A stretch of 64,000 bases of DNA from Sycobia sp. Sy_11. Its lineage: Eukaryota; Arthropoda; Insecta; Hymenoptera; Epichrysomallidae. This document shows, piece after piece, positions 1-12,179 of the stretch (its first letter is position 1; every line of letters starts with the position of its first letter). The position numbers and the translations under genes are program-made. The notes under the pieces are model-generated. The model was not told the origin of the DNA. It ran no database searches and saw only the letters and a list, made by a program, of their open reading frames with translations. The stretch lies in NCBI GenBank assembly GCA_018907035.1, contig JACCIC010000152.1, forward strand, positions 301,001 through 365,000, in the 5' to 3' direction.

Positions 1-294
1 CGTTTCGGCGTAATTAGAAATAATCGAGCCGTATACGTCATCTGCGCCACTAAATGCATTAAAAATAATGACAACGAGATCGATTTGATGCGGCAGTTAT
101 GCTTAGCGAAAAATTCGTGCAGAAGGCCGGCATTTCGGGAAATATAAAGATAGCACGTTGATTTTTTAACATAGACACGCGCGCGCGCGTATATTTGCTT
201 TAACCGTTTTTAAGGTATACTTGGACGTCCCATGTATGGCTTGGCCGATGAGTTATAATGCTGCGCCATAATTGACACTGTGATTTTTCGCCAT

Positions 295-1045
295 CCCTGA
301 TGGAAATGCATTCTAGGTATAAACATTCAAGGTATAAACAAGGTATTTTCAAATGAAGATACCTCGTAATAAGGTATATTTGTTCGGTAGTAAATAGGAA
401 TACATGTAACGTTTTTTACGGTCATTCCGGCCGATTTATAGTACATTTTTTAAGCTATTTTTTAGGTATTTAAAGCCTATAATAGTTAGTTTGGAGTAAA
501 TATATTTTGCGTTTCCAATAAAGTTACCTTGAAACTAGGTATGTTTTACCTATTGAAACTGAAATTATTTTTAAAAATAGAAAATAGGTTCTTTTTATTC
601 CTTTTCATCTAGTTATTCCCTAGTTAATGTGCATTTAATATTTCGTTTATGGAATATCGTGTGTGTGTGCGTGTGGTTATGACTCAACTTTATCTTAAAA
701 CAAGGTTAAGCGAGGTATAACACATAACCTAGCTAAAAAATTGATATCGTTATTATGCTTTCTTATATAAATTCATTGACTTTAATCATTATTTTAAATA
801 ATTAATTATCCATGTTTATCAAGTTCATTTCGAAAATTGTGAAGTAACTTATAAGTACGCTGGTTCTATATACCTTATACATCTAAATACATATACAACG
901 CATTGACAATAGCTTACACATTCGTATAGAATATATTTTATACTTATGTGAAGTCATAATCGGGCTTATATACTAACCAAAATTATGTTCTACCACTTTG
1001 CGGGAATGGAAAATCATCAGACATGCCGTATGAACACTCTCCATA
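295..1045 (+). repeat. Interspersed repeat family A, copy 1
   Basis: A diverged copy of the repeat that recurs at 11300-11855 (inverted) and 12842-13382 (same orientation). Shared landmarks in the same order are a start like CCCTGATGGAAAT, an AACAAGGTATTT block, TATAATAGTTAGTTTGG near 480, ATCTTAAAACAAGGTTAAG near 690, CCTAGCTAAAAAATTGATAT near 730, GCATTGACAATAGCTTACAC near 900 and CTTTGCGGGAATGG...CAGACATGC near 1000-1025. No coding capacity is visible. It is probably a non-autonomous DNA element; the class is not determined. Confidence 0.75.
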
Positions 1046-1532
1046 AATTCAAGTTAGGAATAATAGTTATGTACTTAGCATGATTTTTATAATTTAAGAA
1101 ATTAATTTTATTTTATAAAATTTAAAAAATTTCAAATGATATTATTTATTTTATAAATAAATAGGATAGAATTACTAACTAACAACCTACAATTAAAGCC
1201 GGTATAATACATCAAAGAATAGACTTTTTTAATTAATTGCTTCATGCGAAATTTTAGATATTAAATAATATTTCCAAAATTAATTTATTACGTATAATTT
1301 TTAAGATGAAAAAATCGAATGAAAAGCAGACTTTATTATTACTTTGTAATTTTTTAAAATTATTAGTTTCCATATCTTATGATTTTTCTTTTATTAAATC
1401 AACAACATAATGTTATAATATTATATAAATATTAATTGTTAAATAAATTGATCATTTACTAACCAGAAACAAGGTTAAAAACAACCTAATTAGAAATAAA
1501 CTGGAAACAATAATTTAAAAATTCGTATTGCC

Positions 1533-1570
<38 letters not shown>

Positions 1571-2712
1571 GTATATTTCTCGATGTTGATACTACTATAT
1601 ATGTAATAGCGATTTGTAACAGAAAACCTTATAATCGATATAACGGGCGAATTGTAACTGCAGTCGATCTATTTAGAAGATTTATTCCATCAGACGCATG
1701 AAAATCGCGGCTGATAAATAAACCTATTTACACTGCAAAGATTTTCAAATAAAATCGAGTAAATACAGATTAAGTACGAATTATTAAAAATTTCTTGATA
1801 ATTCAGTGAGTTGCAGTCATATAAAGCAGAAAGCGTAGATGGTTAAGAACGTATAGGACAAATATTGTTCAGAAACGTAAAAGGAACAAGTTAAAATACT
1901 TCACTTTATTATTATTAATAATTTCTTTGAAACTTATTTTTCCAGAGCCTTTTTTGTTAAAACCTATAATTATCAAAGTTGTTGCAATTTACATATTTAA
2001 ATTTAACCTATACAAATTAATAGGCTGTATAATTTTAAGATGGCGTCACCTGTACTTATGTTCTTTGCTCGATATTCTGCGCGAAAGCCCTGCATTTTTT
2101 TTTTTTTTTTTGTTTCTTAATTTGATCATAAATAATGAAAAAAAATGACGAATCCAGAGACTCGGCTCGACTCGCGTACGGCGCTTCGTTCGAGGGACAA
2201 AGACGCGCGCGCGCGCGGGGCGTCGGCGACGGCGACCAACCGGCGGAGTGTAACACCCGGGCCGTGAATTATAAAATCGGACCATAATAGCCCGACGGTG
2301 TATAAGCCGCGCTATATGCGTTCGATATAGTAATATAAATCGATCGCTCTTTTTTTTTCATACGATATCTGACTTTAGTCCTTAAATAAGGCTGTGTATT
2401 ACAATTTTTTTGAAACTACATAGGATAATAAATTGGATCTATATAGCATATGTATTTTGATACTTAATGTAAATTGATTCGGTAAAGCAGTAGGCGATTT
2501 TACACTGGAAATGCAATTTTACGATTTTCTTTTACTATCGGAGAGGTTAACAATTCTTTATGCGACTGAATTCTTTCTTACAACAATAATAGTATGGTTG
2601 ATGATATTACCTATAACTATGTATATATACTATACAATATAAAAATGTAAATTAAGGTGTATACAGAGTATTTATTTAACGGTTTTATATATTCTAAACA
2701 AAATGAAACTTT

Positions 2713-2716
<4 letters not shown>
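1046..2716. other. AT-rich non-coding stretch, no gene seen
   Basis: Strongly AT-rich sequence with no supported exon. It contains a (CT)n tract at about 1535-1567, a poly-T run near 2094-2111 and a small CpG-rich pocket at about 2160-2270 with a run of alternating CG. An AGAAACAAGGTT block near 1465 resembles part of repeat family A. The short open frames here are AT-rich chance frames. Confidence 0.6.
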
Positions 2717-2774
<58 letters not shown>

Positions 2775-2790
2775 GTGTGTGTGTGTAAGA
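2717..2790. repeat. (AT)n/(GT)n microsatellite
   Basis: A pure AT run to about 2764 followed by GTATATATATGTGTGTGTGTG. It is a simple dinucleotide repeat. Confidence 0.95.
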
Positions 2791-2931
2791 AAATTCAATA
2801 TAATCATTTCATTTTTTTGGACCAAATTTTAATTGCCACTAATGAATAGCACAGGACAAATTTTTTAAATTTTATCAAATTTAAATTCAAAAAATAGTTA
2901 CATTTCAGTAAAAATCGACCATTTTAATAAT

Positions 2932-3332
2932 AATTAAATTAATAAATATGTTTATCGGTCTTACAACCTTTATAATATAATATATTAGTTACAATAATGA
3001 CAGTCAGACTGTCCTTCTTTATAATCACCCCCGAAGCATCTGAAATGGAATTCACAACTAAAAATAAAATAAAATAGTAGATTAAAAATTAATATAAAAA
3101 TAAAATGAATAATAAAATAATATAAAAATAATAAAAACAATAATCTATGTTAGTAAAGGACAATCTGATTGCCCCCCACCACCTTAAATTTAGAATTGCC
3201 TTTGTGTCCGACGTTTCGAACCGCTACGGTTCATCCTCAGGAACTAAAATGACAGTCTGACTGTCATTATTTTAGTTAATATATTATATTACAAAGACTG
3301 TGAGATCGATAAAAATATTTATTAATTTAATT
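2932..3332. mobile_element. MITE, family D, copy 1 (palindrome-bearing)
   Basis: About 400 bp with terminal inverted repeats of roughly 80-90 bp. The left end (AATTAAATTAATAAATAT...) is matched in inverse complement at 3250-3332. Each arm carries a near-perfect palindrome, GACAGTCAGACTGTC at about 2999-3013 and TGACAGTCTGACTGTCA in the right arm. Inside the right half, 3209-3244 carries a GTTTCGAACCG...CCTCAGGA motif. A second, right-truncated copy lies at 31983-32265. No protein is encoded; it is probably mobilised by another element's transposase. Confidence 0.75.
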
Positions 3333-3344
3333 CAAAACAGTCAA

Positions 3345-4598
3345 GATAAGTATAATTTTTAATTTTAATTATAATTAATATAATTTGAGTATAATACATT
3401 TTCTAACAAATTAAGGGCCCCATAAAATTCTAAAAACGGCCGATTTGTTATGAAATATAATTATTTTCGAATGAACATTTTTGTCATATTGAACAATTTG
3501 TCTGGTGTTATTCATTGGTGACGATTCCAGGTTGGTTTATGCAATTTAATGCGAGAGTCTTATTCAACGACTTAGTTAAAATATTTTAAAACCTCAGTAA
3601 AATACTGTTGCATATCACACGTTAAAGCATTCTTTTCTCATTCTTCGAAAGATTTTCAGTAAGCTATATTTATAAATACAGGCTCAGTAAGAATACAAAA
3701 ATCAATGTTGTCTTCGGAGCGCTTTCGTATATAGTACAAGTTAAGATTGTATATAGTAATTAATTATTATTAATTATTGTTCATTTTGCATATAGTATAA
3801 GTTAAGATTTAAAGTAAATTTTACACTATTTTTTATTTATTTATGTAATTAGAATTCCAAAAAGGGATTATTTTACTACGCACCAGTGCTTTTCGGTTTG
3901 TTTTATTTTTTGAAAGAGAAATTTGCTTATCGTTTCACAAGACGAATTTGTAAAAATAATGTAGCTTCAGGAAGATTTTGCTAATATCGCCACAGGCTAT
4001 GGTCGAGATCTTGTAGATAAGCGTAATTTTGCTAAAGAGGGTATATCTAAACTACAATGATCGACATCTGTTTCTGGCCTTCATTATGTGTCTCAAGCTT
4101 ATTCGATGACTCTTTTTACGAACCCACGGTCTCCTATTATTATTTAAATAAAATTTACAATAATCAAGTACTTTTTATTTGCCCATGCTCCTCAATATAT
4201 ATTTGTAACGTTCTTATAGGCTGTTATAGAATTTCGAAGATTTGTCGAAGACCTGTTAAGAGACTTTTTATAATATAACTGAATTTATTTTAATTCATTT
4301 TAATCGATTCAGTGAATTTTAATATAACTGAAATGTCGCCCGTTTTTATTACAATGTAAAATATCTGAAAGATGACAGACATATTCTATTTGTATCACCG
4401 AATAAAATTCAGAAATATATTTAAAGAACTGTGAAAAGCTATACTCATAATCATTTTATGTACCATTTGGAATGTATGAGCGATATTAAAAAAAAAAAGG
4501 ATACAATTAAAAAGGACGCTTTAATCTTATTGGGAAAACCGTTAGAAAAGCGACACCCCTGCCGGTACACTGTGGATGATTTGTTATTTTTGTGGTTG
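3345..4598. other. Non-coding, nothing recognised
   Basis: AT-rich DNA with short chance open frames only. A plus-strand frame at 4057-4278 and another at 4431-4670 have no recognisable domain and no convincing exon boundaries. Confidence 0.5.
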
Positions 4599-5150
4599 CT
4601 ACAATTTCAGCCCCACCTACCGACTTCACTGTGTATTACTAGTAATATTTCAAACCTAATATATATCTGAAAGATGGCATTTGCAATATTACAGATGTAT
4701 TACTCTGTCATAATCGAAGATTTGTGATATAACCTTCCGACCCGTTCAGCACAATATTATCAAATTCAAGAACGGCTATGATAATAATTACAAACAATAA
4801 TGTGAATCAAATTATAAAAATACCAAAATAATCTTCTGGAACAAATCCAGTCCCGAAGGCTGTATATAGTAGAGTAATGTATCAGTAATATTACATTTTA
4901 AATAATTCAACAGGAATGCAACGGCAATGTTATATATCTGTATATAAATCAAAATTTGCTTTTGCTAGCACTTCGATTGTAATGTTTCTGTAACATTATA
5001 CATTTGAAATATTTGAAAATGGAATGCTGCGAATATATTCTTAAAACTAATATAGCGTAAATATTACAAATGCCATGTTTCAGTGTATATTGCGTTTGAA
5101 ATATTACTAGTAATACACAGTGAAGTCGGTAGGTGGAGCTGAAATTTTAG
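4599..5150. mobile_element. MITE with about 57-bp terminal inverted repeats
   Basis: The left end (CTACAATTTCAGCCCCACCT, running to about 4655) reappears in inverse complement at about 5094-5150 with the shared core ACCGACTTCACTGTGTATTA and CTAGTAATATTTCAAAC. The internal 430 bp is AT-rich and non-coding. A target-site duplication is not certain. The superfamily is not determined. Confidence 0.85.
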
Positions 5151-5165
5151 CGTTGAATATTTATA

Positions 5166-5280
5166 CAATTGTTATTTACTTAAGGTATACTCAAATACAG
5201 ACCTATCCGTTTTAGAACAACATTATTAAATTTAAGCTGCCAAGTCTGTATTTGAGTATATATTAAGTAAATAATAATTG
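5166..5280. repeat. Small foldback (39-bp arms)
   Basis: The arms at 5166-5204 and 5242-5280 are near-perfect inverse complements (TTATTTACTTAA and ACTCAAATACAGAC in the left arm), separated by about 37 nt. The structure could form a long hairpin. It abuts the right end of the 4599-5150 MITE, so it may be a solo pair of ends of another miniature element. Confidence 0.75.
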
Positions 5281-5391
5281 CATGAAAATTTAACGTGTAC
5301 GAAGATATAAGAGATTAGATTTAGTGTCTGCTAAATTAACATCGATTGATACTGGAAAAAATCTAAAGAAATTTACAATCTATGATGGATA

Positions 5392-5479
5392 GGATCGGAC
5401 TTTTATAATGTGTTATTATAAGATTTCAAAATCAACGGCCCATCAAGTGTCTCTAACGTAACGTTATAAAAGTCAGTCC
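5392..5479. repeat. Small foldback beside the reverse-transcriptase remnant
   Basis: GGATCGGACTTTTATAATGT at the left is matched by the inverse complement CGTTATAAAAGTCAGTCC at 5462-5479. The loop is about 50 nt. It directly adjoins the end of the LINE remnant on the minus strand and may be a later insertion. Confidence 0.6.
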
Positions 5480-6375
5480 TTTCGAACTTTTTTTTACAAA
5501 TATATAATTAATATGGCGTTCGAAGAACATATTGAAGTCGAAAAATACGCCTGAGAATCGTGCCACAGGGCTAGATTGTATTACGATCTCTCTGACTTTC
5601 ACTCACAAATGCTTGGGAAGAATATATTGGGAATAATATTGGGAATAAATATATAAGTAAAATTTTACGTACATTGAGGGGGTCTTTATTGCAGTAGATT
5701 GCAATGTTATCTACATATTGAGAGATTTCGATGCCTTTCGGCATATATTCTTGGTAATAATGTTCGAGACATATAATTTTATGCAAAAGTGAATTTGGAA
5801 TGCCACCTTGCGTCATACCTTTGTAATATTTTCGAGAATTTTTGACTGTAAAAATTGTTCTTTCAATACTAAGGTATTTAATTAATTTTAAGGTATTTTC
5901 CGAAAAGTCAATTGGTGGGAATTGATATGATAAAATTTTTATATCGTTATTAAGCGCTGCTCGGCATCAAGTAAATCCGATTTTTTTTTTATTATTAATG
6001 TTGGATCAGTTAAGCTGTCTATGGTATTCATTGGCTTTTTCTGAATCCTGCCTGACTAGAGTGTAACATATTATAGCTTTAAAAAAATTAACACGAGGTA
6101 AATATTGGTCTTACACTAATCACCGATTTAGGAATAAAATGCGCCTATGATTTCTTCCAATCTTCCGAAAGCAATTTGAACTGTAAATTTTGTTGAAAAC
6201 CTCCAAACCAAATCAATTTAAATATAAGCATCGGTAGCTTTGTTAGAGTCTCATAGTTAATGTAGCCTATATATAGCCCGGGACAGGAATTTATATTTTT
6301 GTGCGCCTGAGCGCTATTGAATTCTATACGCAAGCGAAAGAGTCGCCGAAAAATTTGTTGGTCCCGCAATCGCAT
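5480..6375 (-). pseudogene. Decayed Jockey-like non-LTR reverse transcriptase
   Basis: Read on the minus strand, fragments of a LINE reverse-transcriptase domain occur in the right order. At 6145-6375 the frame contains SCPGLYIGYINYETLTKLP followed by EDWKKS, matching the family pattern SxPGxDGIxYExLKxLP ... P-DWKxS. At 5571-5816 it contains TQGGIPNSLL (palm motif PQGxxLSPLL) and QYVDNIAIY (the catalytic YADD box, here with the second Asp replaced by Asn). At about 5490-5560 it has GVFFDFNMFFERHINYI, matching the conserved LGVxxDxxLxFxxHIxYI segment after the palm. The segment with the first catalytic Asp is not found between about 5990 and 6145, and the pieces lie in different frames. The D-to-N change and the breaks make it inactive. 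Assignment to the Jockey clade rests on motif style only. Confidence 0.8.
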
Positions 6376-8549
6376 TTCTAAAGGTGCTTGAAATTACATT
6401 GTGATCTAACTTGGCAATAAGGTTGTTGCCATTGAAAATGGCTTTGAAAAGCACTTGTACGAAAATATATATATTCAATTGTGTCGACAAATAATTCAAG
6501 AATTTTTTTATTGCACATTATCCTTTTGCAACTACGCCGGTTATCTTTATTCCTTGTTCCAGATTTCAATAGAAAAATAGCAATAATAATTGTAAAAAAG
6601 TTCAAAATGTAAAAATATCCGTTTATTTTAAAAACTATAGTGAAAAATTAGTTTTGATTAACAAAAATTTTTGTATATTAATTGGTAAATTCATATACAA
6701 ATGATTTCATTTAAAATATTTATATTGAAAGAATGCTATATATAAATATTTGATAAATATAAAATTCAAGGTCAATAAAGTGTAAAAAAAAATCTTTATG
6801 TTACAATTAAACACACGTAATATATGACAATAATATGGCACTTTTTCCAAATTTTCATTTCAGTAAAAAAGTTTAAAATCACTTTTAAACAGATAGAATT
6901 TATATTCGCTCACTTTTTAACGCAGTAAAAGTGTAATTCAATATTATTGTATATTATGTCATGTGCATAGAATTTTCTTCTCAGTTCAATATTCGAGTTG
7001 AACAGAAGTTTTCGTGCAGTTTTTCTCATATACATGGAAAAAATAAATATTATTAACTACTTTTTGTATAAAGTGTTTTAAGCATTATTCTAAAATGTCT
7101 TATAACCTGGTGGCGGTTACTTCATGTATCTTTCGCAAATTAAGACTTCATAAATCTCAGACAAATTAAGAATAAACTATACGTAAAAAATTTGATTTTT
7201 GAATCTGGAACATAATTTTTGTTAATGCGCAATACAGCTGCTCGTGAACCTCTCGATGTACTGTAAAATCGTTCCGCTTAATAAATTGCGTGCAACTGCG
7301 CGACTTTCATAATTCAAATCGTCCCGATTTCTTTTGGATCGACTCTGAAGCAGTTGCAAAATTGCAAAGCGACGTGGTTCGACAAACAAATTTGGATTTT
7401 TCGGGATAATGTTTGTTTTTCTTCGTTCATTTGGAAATTGAATCCGTTCGCCGATGAATCGTTCGAATTTTGACAGTTTCAAGCGTTTCGTAGTGACGAT
7501 CAATGATGAATTATTGTGTACTTAATTGTATTTTATTCAAAACTGTTGGAGTATTCAACGAAGGTCCCGTAATAAACTAGCATACAGTAAATAGAGAATG
7601 CAGCTGCACTATCTGAGTTTTATTGTACCCTCTTTTGGAAAAAGGACATCGGTCAGAGGCTACAGAGAAGTCCGGAGTTCAGTCCGAGTGTAGCCTCCTT
7701 AGAGCGTGCCCACACAAACTATTTGTATTTTCTGAATCTTTGTAAAATAATATTTTTCTATCTCATTACACATAAATTATTAACTACTGTTACATTAATT
7801 TCCATCTCATTAAACTAGTGTACTGCATATAAAAATAAAACATTTACTATTAGATAATTAATATAAAAAAAAACTATTTATTTGAAAAACAACAAAAACC
7901 ACTACGAATCCTGCAAATAGCGCACGCTCTACGGCGGTAGAGTCGGATAGCACCGGTAGATGGCGAGACGTATCTTCTGGCATTCTTACATTCAAACTAA
8001 TCACGCTTAAGCTTAATATGGGTGATATAGATTGTCTCGCCTTAAACATAGTTTTTTAATAGATATTTTTCTGAATAACATAATTTTCGACTTTTGATGC
8101 TTCTTTTCCAACGCACATTTGTGCATTCCTTTGATTTGCTTAAACATTTTTTTAATACCGTGACAGCAATCGAAAATTTTCTAACGTTAACATTTTTTCT
8201 CCAATATTTTAGTCTCCTCTAATACTAGACTATTTATTGTCGTATAATAGTAAATATTTTATGCATACGTGTAATTAAAAGACTGATCTCGAAAAGAACC
8301 ATCGTATCAATCAGTTATATTTCTAATTAAAGGGGAAAAGTATTTTGATTACAATCTTACTATTTGAGGGTTTCTTTTAAATTTAATAATTACGCGCATA
8401 TTTAATTTTCATCTGTGTAGAATAATTTTTTAATTTTTTTTTTTATATCAAATTAATTTATTGCACAATAACTAGTAATATCGTAAATTGCAATTATATA
8501 AATGAAATATGATTTTTGCGCTATATGGCACTTGGTGAAATTTAAGAAA
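6376..8549. other. Non-coding stretch, possible further LINE debris
   Basis: No supported gene. Minus-strand open frames at 6314-6605 lie just upstream of the reverse-transcriptase remnant and could be worn 5' LINE sequence, but I see no endonuclease motif. A basic 93-residue minus-strand frame at 7222-7503 (rich in Arg, Lys, Asn) is not recognised. A hairpin lies at 7656-7697. Confidence 0.4.
7656..7697. repeat. Short GC-containing hairpin
   Basis: A perfect 9-bp stem GAGGCTACA / TGTAGCCTC encloses a 24-nt loop in an otherwise AT-rich region. No function is evident. Confidence 0.6.
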
Positions 8550-9005
8550 ATAAATAAAATCAAAAATAATTGAGAGAGAAAAAATAATCTCTACCAGTCG
8601 AATATAGTTTCACAATAACGCGATGTAAAACATCGGCAATTCTCCCAACGGCCAATAATAATCCCATAGATAATTTAATCGCCTTTAGATTATGACTTCT
8701 CCATCGATTCTAACAAGCAACGTACGTTTAGGAATTGGTTACCTGTCGCCCTACGGACGAGCCATAACTGAGGGCAAAACGTACAAATACTATTTCTTTC
8801 GGATTATCGAAAAGCCTTCATAATCTTAACGTGTCCTATAAAAATAATTTTCTTGCACACTTCTTAGAAAGTACATTCTGAATTGTGGCTTAACCGTCAG
8901 TTGAGAGAATTTTCGATGTTCTACATCGCGTTATTGTGAAACTATATATTCAAGTGGCAGAGATCATTTTTTACTCTCTCAATTATATTTGATTTAATTT
9001 ATATA
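8550..9005. mobile_element. Foldback MITE, about 0.46 kb
   Basis: The first about 110 bp (AAATAATTGAGAGAG..., TTTCACAATAACGCGATGTA, AAACATCGGCAATTCTC) is matched in inverse complement at about 8895-9005 (GAGAATTTTCGATGTTCTAC, ATCGCGTTATTGTGAAACTA). The inner part also folds partly (AGATTATGA near 8688 against TCATAATCTT near 8817). No coding capacity is visible. It looks like a typical non-autonomous foldback DNA element. Confidence 0.85.
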
Positions 9006-9227
9006 CAATATCAATATTGTGGAAATCAAGTTTTGAAATTTATTGGCCTCTTCGAAAAGATGCGAGTTTTACCTAAATCTGATAGATTAGAATTGTATAG
9101 CTTATATATTATTCCTATATATACTGATTTACATATTAAGTGTAGCATTACCCATAATACAGTTTATTATTTTCTTGGCTGATTTTAAACGTTTTCTGAT
9201 TTTAAATATTATATTCTGTATGAATAA

Positions 9228-9230
<3 letters not shown>

Positions 9231-9280
<50 letters not shown>

Positions 9281-9640
9281 TGAACGTATATAATTTTAAC
9301 AAGTTCTCTTTATTTTGTATAATATTGCTAAAGTTATAAAAACGTAATAATACTAATAATATTAATAATAATAATAATAATAATAAATAAGAAGATAATA
9401 TAACCTGTGATATCGAAGGAGGTAAACGATGTGACGGTGAGTTAAAGAAAAGCGAATTAACATGAAACACGGCAGTGCGCGATCCGTGCATTTATATACA
9501 TATACATCGTGCCGCGACCGCGTGCCGCCGGACGACTTATATTCCGATTCCGACGCATAAACTCTCCGTATGTATGTATGCATGTATGTATGTATTAATG
9601 TATGTATGTATGTATGTATGTATGTATGTATGTATGTACG

Positions 9641-9684
<44 letters not shown>

Positions 9685-9910
9685 TACCTCTTCGATAAGG
9701 TCCTATTATGGCCGGGGAAAATATTCTCCTCCTAATGAACGTGCAATTAAGCATCGGTCCCCACCCACCCCCCTGCCCTCGCAGTTCCCTCCATTCGATT
9801 AAGAGATGGGCAGCCGCGCGGCTACTGCAGCTACTGGTAAACTGGCCTGGTGCATCCGTAGCAAGCGCCGTCCTTTTCAACTGCAGTATTTAAGAAGTTA
9901 AGGAGGCTCG

Positions 9911-9969
<59 letters not shown>

Positions 9970-10143
9970 TCTCAAGTCGAGCTTCAATTCCGCTATATAT
10001 AAATATAGAAAATGCTATTTGCACTCGTATTTTATTGCCACATATACATGGGGTTGCACGCGCGCGCGTATATGGGGGTTCATATAAATATGACAACTGA
10101 AGCGCTCACAAGCGAATCATATTTTTGGAGCCTACGATTTCCA

Positions 10144-10199
<56 letters not shown>

Positions 10200-10329
10200 G
10201 CGATCATGGAGGGCTCGCTCTTGTGTGCGCGCATGCGCGCATGTGTGTATATTTCAGATTCATTCCCGTTTGCGGAATTAAGATAAAAGTCCCCCGATGT
10301 CGATAATTCGAATTTTTATCCAAGTGTGC

Positions 10330-10385
<56 letters not shown>

Positions 10386-10612
10386 ACGCGCAAAGTTCTG
10401 CTGCATACGTTGAGGAGTGCAGTAAGTAGTGCCCGGCCTTTGATTCCGTGATTAACGGCTGCGCGATACTTGGCGGCAGGCTAAAGAAGATAAATTTCTT
10501 TAATTATATCCTTCATTAGTAAATATATTTATAAAGGCTCGAACTTCGGTGCTTGATTATCTCTACGCCGAATAAACTGTACACATATTGTGATAATAGA
10601 ATGAAAAAAATT

Positions 10613-10660
<48 letters not shown>
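9231..10660. repeat. Microsatellite cluster (AT)n and (GTAT)n
   Basis: Pure AT runs lie at about 9231-9276, 9647-9681, 9914-9966, 10147-10198, 10333-10381 and 10617-10660, with a (GTAT)n tract at about 9567-9646 running straight into an AT run. Between them are GC-richer islands (9440-9540, 9700-9890) and alternating purine-pyrimidine tracts such as the 16-nt palindrome TGCGCGCATGCGCGCA at 10226-10241. All open frames here are repeat translations. Confidence 0.95.
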
Positions 10661-10664
<4 letters not shown>

Positions 10665-11299
10665 ATATTCGGAATATATCAGAGTAAATTTATAGAGAGG
10701 ACGATCGATGCGATTTATTATATTCCTTTATTAGTGTAAATGTGGTATTATTTATCATTCGCGTTTGTCGAATTCTTTACAATACTTCTAATAAACAATC
10801 GTATATACAGCAATATAATATAAATTTATAGATTTATAGTATACTGTGTCAAGAATTGCCGATTACGATAGAGGCGAAACAGGAAAATACCTTGACTCGC
10901 GCAAGCGCGCAATGATCGCGGCAAAATATATTATTATGCTGTCGATATTGCTTTTGCCACGTGAACGGCTATAAAGTCTATATACTGTATAGAAGCAGGG
11001 ACGTCGAATATATAAGGTATCCCGGTATGCAAACGAATTAAAACGTTTCAACAAAAAACTAATATCAAGACGATAAATAAATAACACATTTTTGAAATAT
11101 GATTTTCACTCCTTAAATTCTGACATTACTGATAAAGCAGCTTCAAAAATATTATTTTGTTTATCTTATATCTGTTTCAATTATTGGTAATTAATTATAT
11201 ATATTATTCTATTAATTTATAAAATAAATAATTCAATAAATAATATAATTTTACTATTTGTTGAATTTTTTTTTAAATTTATGTGAAGTTGATTTCACC
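10661..11299. other. Non-coding, nothing recognised
   Basis: AT-rich sequence between the microsatellite cluster and the inverted repeat. A minus-strand frame at 10863-11087 has no recognisable motif. Confidence 0.4.
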
Positions 11300-11855
11300 A
11301 CACTGCATGTCTGGTGACTGGACACGCCCGCAAGTGACAAAAAATTATCTTGATTAGTATATAAATTCGTTTAAAACTTCATATACATGTGTATAACATT
11401 GTATGCGAGTGTATAAACTATTGTCGATGCGTTTAATATGTATTATATGTGTCTAAGTTATAGATTGCGTATAAATGAATTCCATATTAAAAATTAGAAA
11501 CTCGATATAAATTTGCAATTGATTAATTAAAGTAATTATCAAAACCAATGAATTGTTATAATAATGCATGACAATGATGTTAATTTTTTAACTAGGCCAT
11601 ATATTATACTTTACTTAAGCATGTTTTAAGATAAATTTTGATCATAACCAAAAACGCATTGGATACCAAACTAACTATCATGGGTATTAAATACCTCAAA
11701 AATAGGTTGGGAAAATGTATCTATAAAACCGGACGAAACGACCGGGAAAAAACTTTACATGTTAAGCTATAATAACTACCGAAGTTAAATACCTTGTTAC
11801 TACTATAGGTTTATTCGTAATGAAATACCTTGCTTATGGATTAAAAATGTTTATA
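11300..11855 (-). repeat. Repeat family A, copy 2 (left arm of a large inverted repeat)
   Basis: This segment is the inverse complement of 12860-13382 over essentially its whole length with moderate divergence. Matching blocks include CTGCATGTCTGGTGACTGG (inverse of CCAGTCGCCAGACATGCAG at the right end), ACCGGACGAAACGACCGG and ACATGTTAAGCTATAATAAC. Orientation is opposite to copies 1 and 3. No coding capacity is visible. Confidence 0.85.
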
Positions 11856-12148
11856 AATTTAAATCGTACTATGTATATAGTAAAAATAATATCTCATACC
11901 TGTGTATTCTCAAAATTCGACAAGATATATAATGTGTATACAATCGTGTAAAATTTCACGCTTGAAAATTCGACATGTCTATACATTAAATCTCATTGTT
12001 TGCACCGATTGATCATCCTAAGGATTTGGCTTATCAATTATTACAGCTATAATTCAAAGTTAATCTGAAGATTCGCAAGCAATACATAAACGCTGTATAC
12101 GTCAAACAGAATTTAATCAAATGAATAGTAATATTATATGCGCTGTCG

Positions 12149-12179
<31 letters not shown>

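Noticed and set aside
7222..7503. Basic 93-residue minus-strand frame as a gene or LINE ORF1
   Set aside because: No zinc-knuckle or RNA-binding motif can be seen and there is no recognisable homology. Left as unexplained.
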